NCBI RefSeq assembly: GCF_033958435.1
Contig: NC_134138.1
Coordinates: forward strand, 265,895,798-265,959,797
Reading direction: 5' to 3'
DNA: 64,000 nt
Origin: Carettochelys insculpta
Taxonomy: Eukaryota > Chordata > Testudines > Carettochelyidae
Each line of letters opens with the position of its first letter. Position 1 is the first letter of the stretch. This document shows, in pieces, positions 9,754 to 20,552 of the stretch. Position numbers and translations under genes: made by a program. The notes below the pieces were generated by a model. It ran no database searches. It was not told where the DNA came from and saw only the letters and a program-made list of their open reading frames with translations.

Positions 9754-11625
9754 CAAATGCGTCAGAAAAGTAAGCAGCAAGCCAAAATTGAGGCCACGCA
9801 GAAACTTGAGCAAGTGAAAAATGAGCAGCAACAGCAGCAGCAACAGCAACAGTTTGGTTCACAACAGCTTCTAAACCAGTCTGGCTCTGACACACCTAGC
9901 AGTGGGATACAGAGCCCCTTAACCCCTCAGACTGGCAATGGAAATACATCTCCTGCTCAGCAGACATTCCACAAAGACTTATTTGCAAAACAACAGCTAC
10001 CTGGTACCCCTACTTCCCTATCTTCAGATGACGTGTTCCTCAAACCACAAGCGCCACCTCCAACCCCAACTAGAATGCCGGTACAGGATCCTCTTACTCA
10101 ATCCCAGACGCCTCAGCCCCCATCACAACAGATGTTTCCTCCAAGTGCTACAAACTCTAGACCGCCTTCTCCAATGGATCCATATGCTAAAATGGTGGGA
10201 ACACCTAGGCCACCACCTGTTAACCAAAACTTTGTTAGAAGAAATAGCATTACACCAGGGGATACTTGTCCACCAGCATCATCTGTATCCAGGCCCATTC
10301 AAGTAAGTGAACCAGCAGGAAGCAGGCCTTCACCTGTCAGAGATTCATGTTCTTCATCTCCAGTTACCAGTGACCCCTATGCAAAGCCACCAGATACACC
10401 CAGACCTGTAATTACAGCAGATCAGTTCTCCAAACCTTTAGGAGTACCAAGATCTCCCATAATTATGGAACAATCAGGAAAAGTTCCTTTAACAACCGGG
10501 AGCAATGACACATTCACTAAACCAGCTCCTAGAACAGACGTATTTCAAAGACAGAGAATAACTCCTACTGATCCATATGCACGACCACCATTGACTCCTA
10601 CTCCCATTGTTGAAAACAGCCCTGGACCCTTTAAAACTCCAATGCGCCCACCACAATCCCCACAAGATCCATATGGATCAATGCCACCAACACCAAGACG
10701 CATTGCTGTTGATCCATATGAAAGGCCTGTTTTGACCCCAAGGCCGGTGGATGGCTTTTCCCACAATCAGTCTAGTGATCCATATAGCCAGCCTCCTCTG
10801 ACTCCTCACCCTGCAATAAAGGAGCCTTTTGCCCATCCACCCAGGGTAGTGCGACAGCAGAGTGATTCTTTTTCTCAGTCTGGACCCATTACAAGGCCAG
10901 CCTCTCAGGACCCTTATTCCCAATCTCCAGGTACACCTCGGCCATCTACTGACCCTTATTCCCAACCTCCAGGAACTCCTCGACCCACCACTGTTGATCC
11001 ATATATGCAACAACCACCCACACCAAGACCTGCACAGCCAGCCGATTTATTTGTTCAGTCTCCAGCAAATCAGAGACATTCTGATCCATATGCTCAACCT
11101 CCTGGAACACCAAGGCCAGTTATTAATGACCCTTACTCTCAGCCACCAGGAACTCCAAGGCCAGGGATTCCAGAAAATTTTAACCGACCCACAGTAAGAC
11201 CAGGGCTAATGCCAAATCGAGATCCTTTCCTGCAGACATCCCAAAACAGAGGAACCGCTCTGCAGGGCACTTTTGTAAGACCACCAGATCCATGTTCTCA
11301 AACTCCAAGACCAGCAGGACCTGCTGTTACAGAATCCTTTAGCCATGCTCCAGCAGCCCCAGCACATGAACCTTATGATCAGCCTCCAATGACTCCAAGA
11401 CCTCAGCCAGAAACTTTTGGAACTAGTCAGCATGCCCGTGAAGCTGATCAGCAAAGGTCTGGACCTGAAGGCAACTTTAATGCATCTGCAAACTCTCCCA
11501 TGGGCTCTCAAGGACAGCAGTTTTCCACAGTCTCACAAGTGTCTGGCCCAGCACCAACTACAGGAGTAACAGATGCACAGAATACCATGAACATGTCTCA
11601 GGCAGACACAGAGAAACTAAGACAG
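9754..11625 (+). CDS. KMT2C: KMT2C window exon 9, proline-rich DPY/TPRP repeat exon
   Basis: A 1872-base exon, residues 334-957. It begins with a lysine/glutamine-rich helix and a nine-residue polyQ tract (9826-9852, mixed CAG/CAA codons). A long low-complexity region follows, built on the unit DPYxxPPxTPRP, with eleven DPY copies and one EPY copy between 10177 and about 11403. The tail ends in ADTEKLRQ. The region is probably disordered, and the repeated S/T-P sites could be phosphorylated (inference). The start is the splice acceptor AATCAG|CAAATG, not the first methionine. The open frame runs 84 bases past the donor CAG|GTGAGA into the intron. Confidence 0.97.
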
Positions 11626-11786
11626 GTGAGATTTGTATACAGTTTAATATTTATACTGTTAAAATGTCAGTTAGAGGAATCCCCTTATTTCTGTAGGAGT
11701 ATGAAACACTGAGCCCTGGTCTGAACCCCTCTTCTTCCCACAGCAGCAGCCCCAACCGCTCTCTGGTTCTAGTTTGTCATCTTTTT

Positions 11787-11857
11787 CAGAGTTACAGAAC
11801 ATTTCAGAGTTACAATCAGTCTCCCTTTCTGAGGTGTCCATAACTGTGGTTCTACTG
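11787..11857. repeat. Fragment of a Tigger/mariner-like element
   Basis: CAGAGTTAC motifs occur twice, and the end is CTGTGGTTCTACTG followed by TA. It resembles the end of the longer copy at 20255-20552. Confidence 0.5.
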
Positions 11858-13316
11858 TATCTACATTACAGTTGCTATTAGTGGGCCTTGTTCTACCCAC
11901 TGTTTTGTTAGCAAACTTCCCAGCATCATCAGAGGGCAGTACAGTATGCACTGAGGATCCTCTATATGAACTTATCACATAGCTCCCAACCATCACTGAA
12001 AATGCAATTCAGTGTTCTGCTTAGACTGTTTGCCACCTTTTCTGACCTTGACATATCTCAGGCTATTGGGCATGAAAATTGTGGCATTCAAGTGTAGAAA
12101 AAAAGTTTTGTGTGTCATTTTTTGAGTTTTCTAAATGTTGCAGATTAAAAGTTTTCGCCACCTTCAAGAACTTGTACAGTTGGACAGACTTGTAAGGCAT
12201 TTAATAGTATTAATTTGTCCTGGCATTAAAGGAAAAGTAAAGAAAAGGATACTAATAAAATATGGTAATGATCTAAGTTTTTTTATCCAAAGGCTAGGTA
12301 AAACAGGGCTATTGGCTCTTTGAGTTCACCCACAGACCCACAAGTTTGCCTCCAAGCTTATATGAAGGGACCTCTGCTTGAAATTATGGGGTAGATTTAC
12401 ATGCATACTCATTCCTTCTGTGCTTGACAGTGCTGACATGTTAGTTACGTTGATAATTTTTGCGGCATGTCCACCTGTCCATTAGGAACTGAATCAGGAA
12501 CATGAAAACATGCCATATATTTCTACCTCAAATTGCAAATAAGTATTAGATAGTAAGGTCTCTTTATCACTGCTGTCCTGAACCACATTCCTTCTGGGCT
12601 TACACTAACGTAAGATTCTGGCAAAGACTATAAGAATGTGATGAGGGATGAGGTTAGAGTTGTGGAAAGCATCTTAATCTTTTGCATGACAGCACTATAG
12701 GTGTCTAATGCAGTCTGTAAAATGGCATTGCTGGACTGGAAGGGGGCCCAGCCAGGGTAATATCTGATAGTTCTGTTCAGCCAGAGAGATCTGCTTTTGG
12801 TTTAACTTCTGATCACCTGCCCTCCTTCAGAATATACCTTTCCTTATGGCACGTGGGCACCATTGGGGCACAGAAGTTTAAATGACAGCTCACTGTGCTT
12901 ACTGTAGTATTCTAGCCTATTAGCTGACACACATATGTCAGGCATAGTATTAATGTAAGCGTGGAAACTTTAAGTTAACTGCATGTACTATTCTCTTCCA
13001 ACTGTTCTGCATTAGTTCAATAAACTTTAGCTTAAGTTGATAGAACTCTCAGGACCTAGATATAAGGGCATTTTACCTTAACAACAGGTGGGGAGTTATT
13101 CTCATACCTGAGTACTGGAATGTTTCAAAGGAAAAGAACACAATATATTGTTGTTCTGTCCTGACACATACCTTCGTGCCATTTGGTACCTGCAGTGCTT
13201 GTACTCGGAACAAAGAGAGAGAAGGTGTCCCATGGGATGAAAAAAAATAAGTAGAAAGCTGATTGATTAAATCTAGTTTCAGGTAATTCACAGTGCATTT
13301 TTACATACAAACAGGA
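11858..13316 (+). other. Intron, nothing recognised
   Basis: AT-rich intron between the Tigger-like fragment and the element at 13317. No coding or repeat signal that I can name. Confidence 0.6.
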
Positions 13317-13497
13317 TGGCTACCCCACAGTGGTCCTTCAAAAGACTTCTGAAAAAACTTCTTTTGAAAGAGCACATCCACACACAAAAAAGTGGATTGA
13401 AAAAATTGGTGCACTCTTTTGATAGTGTTCACACAGCCCCCGCTCTTTCAGAAAAACCAGTCCTGGGATCGAAAAATCTGGCACCAGGAGGACTGCT

Positions 13498-13530
<33 letters not shown>

Positions 13531-13753
13531 GGGGGAGGGGGGTTGGCCCTGGGACATCTCCGCACTTTATGCTGAAGGAGTCGTTTGGGAAAAGGCGCTC
13601 TGCCTCACCTGGGAGAGGAGGAGGGCCACCGGGAAAAGTGCTGTGTTCTTCCAGCCTAACATCGAAAGAATGCAGTTTGCGTGTAGATGCTCCATGCGAT
13701 TTCTTGCAAGAGACCCTGCTTTTCAAAAACAACTTGCTAGTGTAGATGTAGCC
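13317..13753. mobile_element. Decayed DNA element with poly-A block and GTCTACA-type end
   Basis: The right end CTAGTGTAGATGTAGCCC matches the terminal motif of the fold-back families. The interior has CTTTTGAAAGAGC-type motifs and a homopolymer block, T6 A26 G5 around 13500-13535. The left end is degraded. Confidence 0.5.
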
Positions 13754-14208
13754 CATGGTATAAAAAGAGTAGCTTTAGCATTGTAACTTTGAGAGCACCT
13801 TCTTTATAAGGCAACTTCAACAACACTCATGAGAAAGCATTATAGAAATTGGTGTCGTATTGAACCTTTTTTCCGTTACTGTACCATTATTAACTTTGAG
13901 CAATAAACTGATTAGTATAGGTGGTTTGGGCCCTTGAATATATTTTGTAATGAACCAAAGTGTAGTCAAGCAATTTTCTGTACAGTTCTTCAAGAGCCAC
14001 TTGGTAAATAGGTGGCCTTGAGGTGAAAGGGTTGACTAGTCTCCCTGAAGCATGTGATCTGTTTTTAGTTAATGTGCAAGGGAATTGTAGGATTTTTTTT
14101 CCTAGTGAATGGGGGTGGAGGGATGTTTTGACTCTGAAGGACCCAATAGATATAACATTTTGAAAGAATGTTTATTCCAATAGTAAATATAATATTTTTT
14201 TAAACCAG

Positions 14209-14534
14209 CGTCAGAAATTGCGTGAAATTATTCTGCAGCAACAGCAGCAGAAGAAGAATGCTATCCGTCAGGAAAAAGCACTACAGGATCCAGCCACACC
14301 TCCCCATGCAGCTCCACATCAATCTTGGCAGCAAGAAAATCTGAATCAGATTTTTAATCGACCTCCTCCTCCCTACCCTGGGAGTATTAGAGCATCCATC
14401 ATCCCTCCAGGTGGTCCAAGGTTCACAGTATTCCCAAAAGATCAACGTGGACCGTTTCCCACTGATGGACAGTTTAATAGACCCCAGTTTCCAGGAGATA
14501 TGACTGCCATGGGGATGAGGTCTCATGGCCTTAG
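14209..14534 (+). CDS. KMT2C: KMT2C window exon 10
   Basis: Residues 958-1065, starting RQKLREIILQQQQQKK, a glutamine-rich helix, then RPPPPYPG and FPKDQRGPF segments known from KMT2C. Acceptor AAACCAG, donor TTAG|GTATGA. The arginine codon is split across the junction with the next exon. Confidence 0.96.
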
Positions 14535-15392
14535 GTATGATTTTTAATTTCTTAAACTGGAAGTGTTTAAAAGGGAGTTCTAAACTGTTAAAGGAATTTC
14601 CAGTAAGATGACCTGTGCAATATTGATGTCATTTGCCTACCTTGGCTCCAATCCTGAAGCCACTGATACATATGTTTAGCTTTAAGCACATGTATAATCA
14701 CATTGAAGTAAATATTTAAGTTAAATATACATGTAAGCACCCAATTGCAACCTCTCTTTTTGCACTAATTGATTGTGTGTGTTACTGAAAATTGTTCAGA
14801 AATTAAAATTTAGTAATACCTTGTTATTGTTTTGGTTGTTTGGCAGTTTGGGAAAAATGAAGTGTGGACATTTTTTTCCTTGCATTACGTAAAGCTAATA
14901 AAACTGAATTTTAAGGCATTTATAAAGCAAATTACTTAATCCAACTTTGGTTTGGTTTCTGAATATGTCATCAATGAAATATTGTTGTCCTTGGGTAAAG
15001 TATGCACCATCAAGAAACAGCTTATATTCTGGGTCATTCGATGTGATATAAATATCAATATTGAAAAGCTGGGGATTTGACCCTCCCCGATATTTTTACA
15101 CTTAATAAGAACAATTAAAAAGTGGACTGTCTAGTAAGGTAGTTTTTGCTGCAAGAAGCATTTTTATCCAATATTATAGAAACATTAATGCAGTTATTTA
15201 AGTAGTATTTTATTCAATTCAGAAAGCTCACTTAAATTCAGGATTGGTCAAAATTAAAATATTTATTTAAACATACTTCAGAACATAGTTTGTAAACCAT
15301 TTCAATGATTAGTTGTTTTTATGAAATATGAAGATCAAGCAGGCCAAATGAATCAAGAGAACTAACTCTTATAAATATATTTTTGATTTCAG
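14535..15392 (+). other. Intron between window exons 10 and 11, nothing recognised
   Basis: AT-rich sequence with no recognisable repeat. Confidence 0.7.
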
Positions 15393-17182
15393 ATTTGGGT
15401 TTCCAGGAGGTGGCCATGGTCCACCAACAGGACAAGATCGTTTCCTTGGACCTCCACAGCAAATGCAACGTGCTGGTATTCCACCACAGCTGAGAAGATC
15501 TTTGTCTGTAGATATGCCTAGGCCATTGAATAACACGCAAATGAATAATCCAGCTGGGCTACCTCAGCATTTTCCACCACAGGGTATTCAGGTTCAGCAG
15601 CACAACATACTGGGGCAAGCATTCATTGAGTTACGTCACAGAGCCCCTGATGGCAGACCAAGACTTCCCTTTAATCCTTCTGCTGCTAATGTTATAGACA
15701 CAGCACCCCAGCATCAGCGGCATACAGGATTTATACCTAGACAGGACTTCCAGGGTCCAAGACATACAGATCCAGTGAGACGTAACCTTCAAGGTCTAAC
15801 CAACCAGTTGCAGATGTCTGCAAATTTGGAGCATTTGCCACAATCTCAAGCAGATAATCATGATCATCTGCCTGCACTTGTCATGGGTTCTTTAAGTCAT
15901 CCCCCAGTTAATGATGCTTTTTCAGGGACTCCTTTGCCTACATCTACATCCAGGGAGGCACCTGGGAATCTACGAATTCCCAATCAGCCAACCGATGGAT
16001 TAGACGAGAAGCTTGATCCTGATGATCCTTCTGTAAAAGACTTAGATGTCAAAGATCTGGATGGGGTTGAAGTCAAGGACTTAGATGATGAGGATCTTGA
16101 AAATCTAAATCTAGATCCAGAGGTTGGGAAAGGAGATGAATTGGACACTCTAGATAATCTAGAAACCAATGACCCTCACCTTGATGACCTTCTGAGATCA
16201 GGGGAATTTGACATAATTGCATACACAGACCCAGAACTTGATCTGGAGGATAAAAAAAGTATGTTTAATGAGGAATTGGATCTTAATGTTCCTATTGATG
16301 ACAAATTAGATCTACAGAGCAAGACAGAAGACCCAAAACAGAAAGAACAAAGTGAGAAGACTCCAGTACCTGCTGTGGAAAGTGAGATTAAAACAGAAGT
16401 GCTTTCTCCAAACCCATTAGAGGAAACAAAGTCTGAAAATGAAAAAAATGATGGAAATGTGGAATCTGCAGGCCCTCAGCTTGCTTCTGAGACAAAGTTA
16501 AATGATAGAGAAAAGGCTCCCATACAGCCTAATAATTCAGAATTACCTGACAAAACTATTACCGCCAATCCGGAAGCAACTGTGTCTAGTCCAAATGTTG
16601 TTCAGGGCCCTACTCAGCTGCCTGTTCAGGGTGTTATAAGTTCTTGCAGTATTTCTGGATCCACACCAGTCCTTTCAGGTCTGCTAGCCAATGAGAGTTC
16701 AGATAACTCTGGCATAAGAGAACTAGGCTCTCCACCTCAGTCTTTGCCTGCAACGCAAACAAATCACGTATCCGGTGTTTCACAAACACTAATGACACCT
16801 GCTGGACAAATCATGGAAAATGCATTAAATTCTAATATGAATGTAGTTCCACGAATGAACCATAGCTTCTCTCAAGGGGCAACAGTAAATCCAGGATTGA
16901 TCCAAGGTCAGTCAAGTAATCACAGCTTTGGGACAGGACAGCCTAGTAATCAAGCCGCGACTTTGGCAAGCCGTCCTGGTTCCAGTGGCATACCTGCTCC
17001 TCAGCAGGTAATGCTCCCTCAAACTGTAGCCCAGCAGCAAAGTCGGGAGAGACCTCTTTTGCTAGAGGAACAGCCACTTCTTCTGCAGGATCTTTTGGAT
17101 CAGGAGCGACAGGAGCAGCAACAGCAGCGACAGATGCAAGCCATGATTCGTCAGCGTTCAGAGCCATTTTTCCCCAATATTG
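15393..17182 (+). CDS. KMT2C: KMT2C window exon 11, acidic and glutamine-rich region
   Basis: A 1790-base exon, residues 1066-1662. Its first half is proline- and glutamine-rich with the conserved QLRRSLSVDMPRPLNN and GQAFIELRHRAPDGR. Next comes a very acidic block with repeated KDLD/DLD units (about 16000-16320), including NLETNDPHLDDLLRSGEFDI. A less conserved middle follows, then ERPLLLEEQPLLLQDLLDQE, which holds an LxxLL nuclear-receptor-box motif (LQDLL, residues 1630-1634), and a glutamine-rich helix. Receptor binding through this motif is known for KMT2C/D-type coactivators in general; here it is inferred. Donor ATTG|GTATGT. Confidence 0.97.
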
Positions 17183-17414
17183 GTATGTATGTGATATATC
17201 CTTCTTTGGTTTTGTAAATACCAAAAGAGCACACAAAAATCTGACTAGCTCTTAACAAAAATATGAAAGTATTTCGGTCTGACTAGTAGTTACAGCAGCA
17301 GAATGGAAATTAAAGCATATGAGTAAAATTCTGCTTTTATTGATATCAGTGGCAAAAATACTGTTTGCTTCTGTGGGGTCAGGGTTTTACTCACAGTTCT
17401 GTTGAAATTCTCTT

Positions 17415-17660
17415 TGGCCTTGGTTAAGTCTCTTAACTTCTTTATGCTTCAGTTTCCCATGGGTGAGATAGGAGGTAATGCCACCTTAGTCTTTTATTTC
17501 TAAGAGCGCCTCAAATACGTACTATATTATTTTACCTTTGATCTGTCTTTTTATTGTATTATGATGAATGAATTACATTGTTGTGCAGTGCTCCAGCTGT
17601 CTCAGAGGAAGCAGTGCTTTATAAATATATATTAATGTCTATAAATTTTATAAAACAAAA
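17415..17660. repeat. MIR-like SINE remnant
   Basis: TTGGTTAAGTCTCTTAAC then TGCTTCAGTTTCCC resembles the core and tail of MIR SINEs. Diverged. Confidence 0.45.
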
Positions 17661-17822
17661 GTGCAATTATTAATTCACCCTCATTGAACCTGGGGAAAAA
17701 TAATTCTCGTGTACTTAAAAAAAAGAAGAAATTAGAAAAGTTTAAAATAGAATCTATCAATCTGCTTTTATTTGTGTAACATAGCATATCAGTGTACACT
17801 ATTTAGATGTATAAAACAGGTA

Positions 17823-18793
17823 CAGTAAACTCTTCCATATCCAGCAGCCTCGAGACTGGGTGGTTCCCACATACACTCATCCCTCGCTATATGAGCACAA
17901 TTGGTTCCTAACTTTCTGCTCGTAGGCAAAAACTCATAAGAGGGACACTAAATTCCTATTAAAATATGTGTAAAAGTCTCTGATTGTTTCCAAGTGCTCA
18001 GAGTGGCAGCTGGTGGCACTGCTTTTGAAAGGTAAGTTAACCTGGGGTTAGGGGAGGGTTAAAGGCTGGGGGCAGTTTGGGGGGCCTGTGGGGTTAAGGC
18101 TGTGGCGGCTTGGGTGTGCAGGGCTGGTGGCGAGATTAATTTGTGGCAGTCTGGGGTGGCGGGGAGAGGGTGGGGAGGTTTAAGTTGTGGCAGTTCTGGA
18201 GCACAGGAGCCAGCAAGGGGTTTAGGTTGCGGTGGTTTGGGTGTGCAGGGCGTGCGGCGGAGGGGGCGGTGGTTTAAGTTGTGGTGGTCTGGGTGTGCAG
18301 GGTCAGCGGGGGGATTTAGCTTACAGCGGTTTGGTGTCTGCGGGGCTGGTGGGGGTGGGGGTCAGGCTGCAGCAGGTTGGAGCCACGGGAACGGGGTAAG
18401 TAGCAAATAAATGAATAACGGGGGAATTCACTTGTCCAGTGAACCAAAGGTAAGTGTATGTGTCCCTTGTTTAAGCAAGTACTCTTAAATAAAGTACTCG
18501 TTTAATGAGGGATGAGTGTATTCAAATATTCTGGATAGTAGAGAGGTATACCTAGCAATGCATATCACTTAAAAGAAAAAAAACTTAGATATTAATAAAC
18601 AAACAAAAAAGTGTGTAGAGAACCTTATTAACCAACAGTAGTATTGTACACTGTAAACTTTTTACTGTATTTACTGTATTTTTATTCACTATAATGTTCT
18701 TATGGTTACAATGCATGTTATGTTTTCCATAAGTAAATTTTAGTTATTTGAGAGTTCTGGATGACAGAATGCTGGATGCAAAAGAGTTTACGA
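17823..18793. mobile_element. Tigger/mariner-like element, outer, interrupted
   Basis: The left end CAGTAAACTCTTCCATATCC and right end GGATGCAAAAGAGTTTACGA are inverted repeats, flanked by TA at 17821-17822 and 18794-18795. A second transposon (17874-18518) is inserted inside. Confidence 0.7.
17874..18518. mobile_element. Nested mariner-like element with G-rich tandem core
   Basis: The left end CACTCATCCCTCGCTATATG and right end GTTTAATGAGGGATGAGTG are inverted repeats with TA on both sides (17872-17873, 18519-18520). Its middle (about 18050-18390) is a G-rich imperfect tandem array built around GGTTTGGGTGTGCAGGG. A related copy lies inverted at 23217-23600. Confidence 0.75.
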
Positions 18794-19432
18794 TATTTTA
18801 ATCCACAGTTCATGAATGTAATATGAAAATGCTTAAAAAAATATTGAGTCAAGGTCAGGTAATGAGTGTAAACATATTTGGGGCTTTTTGACTAGCTGTC
18901 AGGGAATGATGATGTATCAGTGACAAGAATTCCTACTAAATGCACAAGTCAGACTCCTTTGCCTGATTTTTTTAGATATAAATTCTATTTCACAATAGCA
19001 GGAAATTCCTCCTCCAGGTAACCGTGGTAACTAAGGAAGCCCTGTTAAATACCTGTATATTATAGCTGTTATAATTTAACGGCTTCACGCTCTGGCCAGA
19101 GTCTTCTGTTACAGTTTGTCTTTTGCACTTCTTGACTCAGTTTAGCAATGAAAGTTACTCCATTAGCTGTAGATACTGTCAATCCTGTTCCTTAGATGCT
19201 TGCTGAAGTGCAGTCTTCTTATAGAATATAGAAACCTTCTTGTTTCTCTCTAATTATAAAGTGAGGAAGAAACTAATATGCTGCATGCATGGTTAAATTA
19301 TTGTAATATGGTTGTTTTAAACTGAAAGGGATTAGTAGAAATGCCAGTATTGGAAATATGCATTATGTTCTAATTATGTAAAATCAAATTGCTCAGCTTT
19401 GTAATGCAGTCTTTTCTGTCTTGGTTTCATAG

Positions 19433-19544
19433 ATTTTGATGCAATCACTGATCCCATAATGAAAGCAAAAATGGTAGCTCTTAAAGGGATCAATAAAGTA
19501 ATGGCACAGAGCAATATGGGGATGCCACCAATGGTTATGAACAG
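19433..19544 (+). CDS. KMT2C: KMT2C window exon 12
   Basis: Residues 1663-1699, encoding FDAITDPIMKAKMVALKGIN. Acceptor TTTCATAG, donor ACAG|GTAGGC. The peptide is nearly identical to human KMT2C as I recall it. Confidence 0.96.
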
Positions 19545-19598
19545 GTAGGCAAAAGATAATACTGTTGTTTAAAGTAAAAACTGTACTGGCATCAGTAG

Positions 19599-19690
19599 AC
19601 CAGAGAAAGCTTGTGTCTTTCATCAGTGAAAGTTGGTCCAATAAAAATATTACCTCACCCAACTTGTCCCTCTGGAGTCTGGAAAGTCAT
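19599..19690. repeat. Old interspersed repeat fragment
   Basis: Contains AAAGTTGGTCCAATAAAAAT and TTACCTCACCCAACTTGTC, a sequence I recall as recurrent in reptile and bird genomes. Class not assigned. Confidence 0.4.
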
Positions 19691-19800
19691 TCTTATCCAC
19701 AGCATCAGCAAACTGTAAACCATCACAAACTGTTCAGAGTGAATCACAGATGTAAAATATGGGAGAAGACTTGTGTTATCCTTTTGTTCCTAGTCCATGG

Positions 19801-20097
19801 CAGTTCTCGAAGTGTGGTCCGTGGACCATCTTGCAAGTGGGCCACCAGCTCGGGACTTGCCCCCACACTGTAGCGGAGAGCCCAAGCCTGGCTCTCCAGA
19901 CCTGCATCCTTCCCATGTCACAGCTGCATTTCTATGTTTCTGTGCTGCAGCAGAGTAATATAAATACTTCAGTATGTAAGAGATTTAGAAATAAGCAAAT
20001 AAATACTTTTAGTCATCCTGGGTGGTTGGCTGGTGATCCTCAGGAATGTGTGCATTGAGCAGGGTGGGCCTTGGGTCAGAAATTGCAAGAACCACTG
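19801..20097. mobile_element. hAT-like non-autonomous element
   Basis: The left end CAGTTCTCGAAGTGTGGTCC and the right end, read in reverse complement as CAGTGGTTCTTGCAATTTC, fit hAT-type termini (CAGTGGTTCTCAAA-like). No clear 8-base duplication remains. Confidence 0.6.
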
Positions 20098-20107
20098 CCG
20101 TAGGATA

Positions 20108-20245
20108 AAGACAGCGTGAGCTAGACTGAACTCAGAAGACCCGGGTTCCATTTTCAGTTCCACAGCTGACCATTTGTAAGACTTTAGGCAAGTCACTACA
20201 TCTCTCTCTACTTCAGTTTTCGCATCTGTAAAATGCGTAATTATA
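20108..20245 (+). repeat. MIR-like SINE
   Basis: GAAGACCCGGGTTCCATTTT, TTAGGCAAGTCACTACATC and CATCTGTAAAATG are the conserved core and tail of MIR/CORE SINEs. Confidence 0.75.
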
Positions 20246-20254
20246 CATATAATA

Positions 20255-20552
20255 CAGTCTCAGAGTTACAAACTGACTGGACAACCACACACCTCATTTT
20301 GAAACCAGCAGTATGTGACAGAGACCCAATAAAAACAATTACAGTACAGTGCTGTGGTAAACATAAAAACTGAATCAATAAAGAGAGAGCACCATTTTTC
20401 TTCTGCATAATAAAGTTTCAAAACTGTATTAAGTCAATGTTCAGTTGTGAACTTTTGAAAGAACACTATAATGATTTGCTAAAAGTTATGAACATTTCAG
20501 AGTTACAAACACCCTCCATACCTGAGGTGGTGGTAACTCTGAGGTTCTCTTG
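20255..20552. mobile_element. Tigger/mariner-like element, TA-flanked
   Basis: Starts CAGTCTCAGAGTTACAAAC after TA and ends CTCTGAGGTTCTCTTG before TA. The interior has ACCACACACCTCATTTTG and further AGAGTTAC motifs. This type recurs in turtles and crocodilians in my memory. Confidence 0.6.

Noticed and set aside
10165..11403. CRISPR-like or satellite array in the repeated region
   Set aside because: The repeats are protein-level units in a conserved KMT2C exon with diverged DNA and no spacers.
9938..11511. Open frames overlapping the large KMT2C exon on both strands
   Set aside because: They are shadows of the DPY/TPRP repeat exon; the KMT2C frame explains the region with the correct splice sites.
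18102..18410. A glycine-rich protein encoded at the G-rich array
   Set aside because: The frame is a by-product of the tandem array inside the nested transposon.
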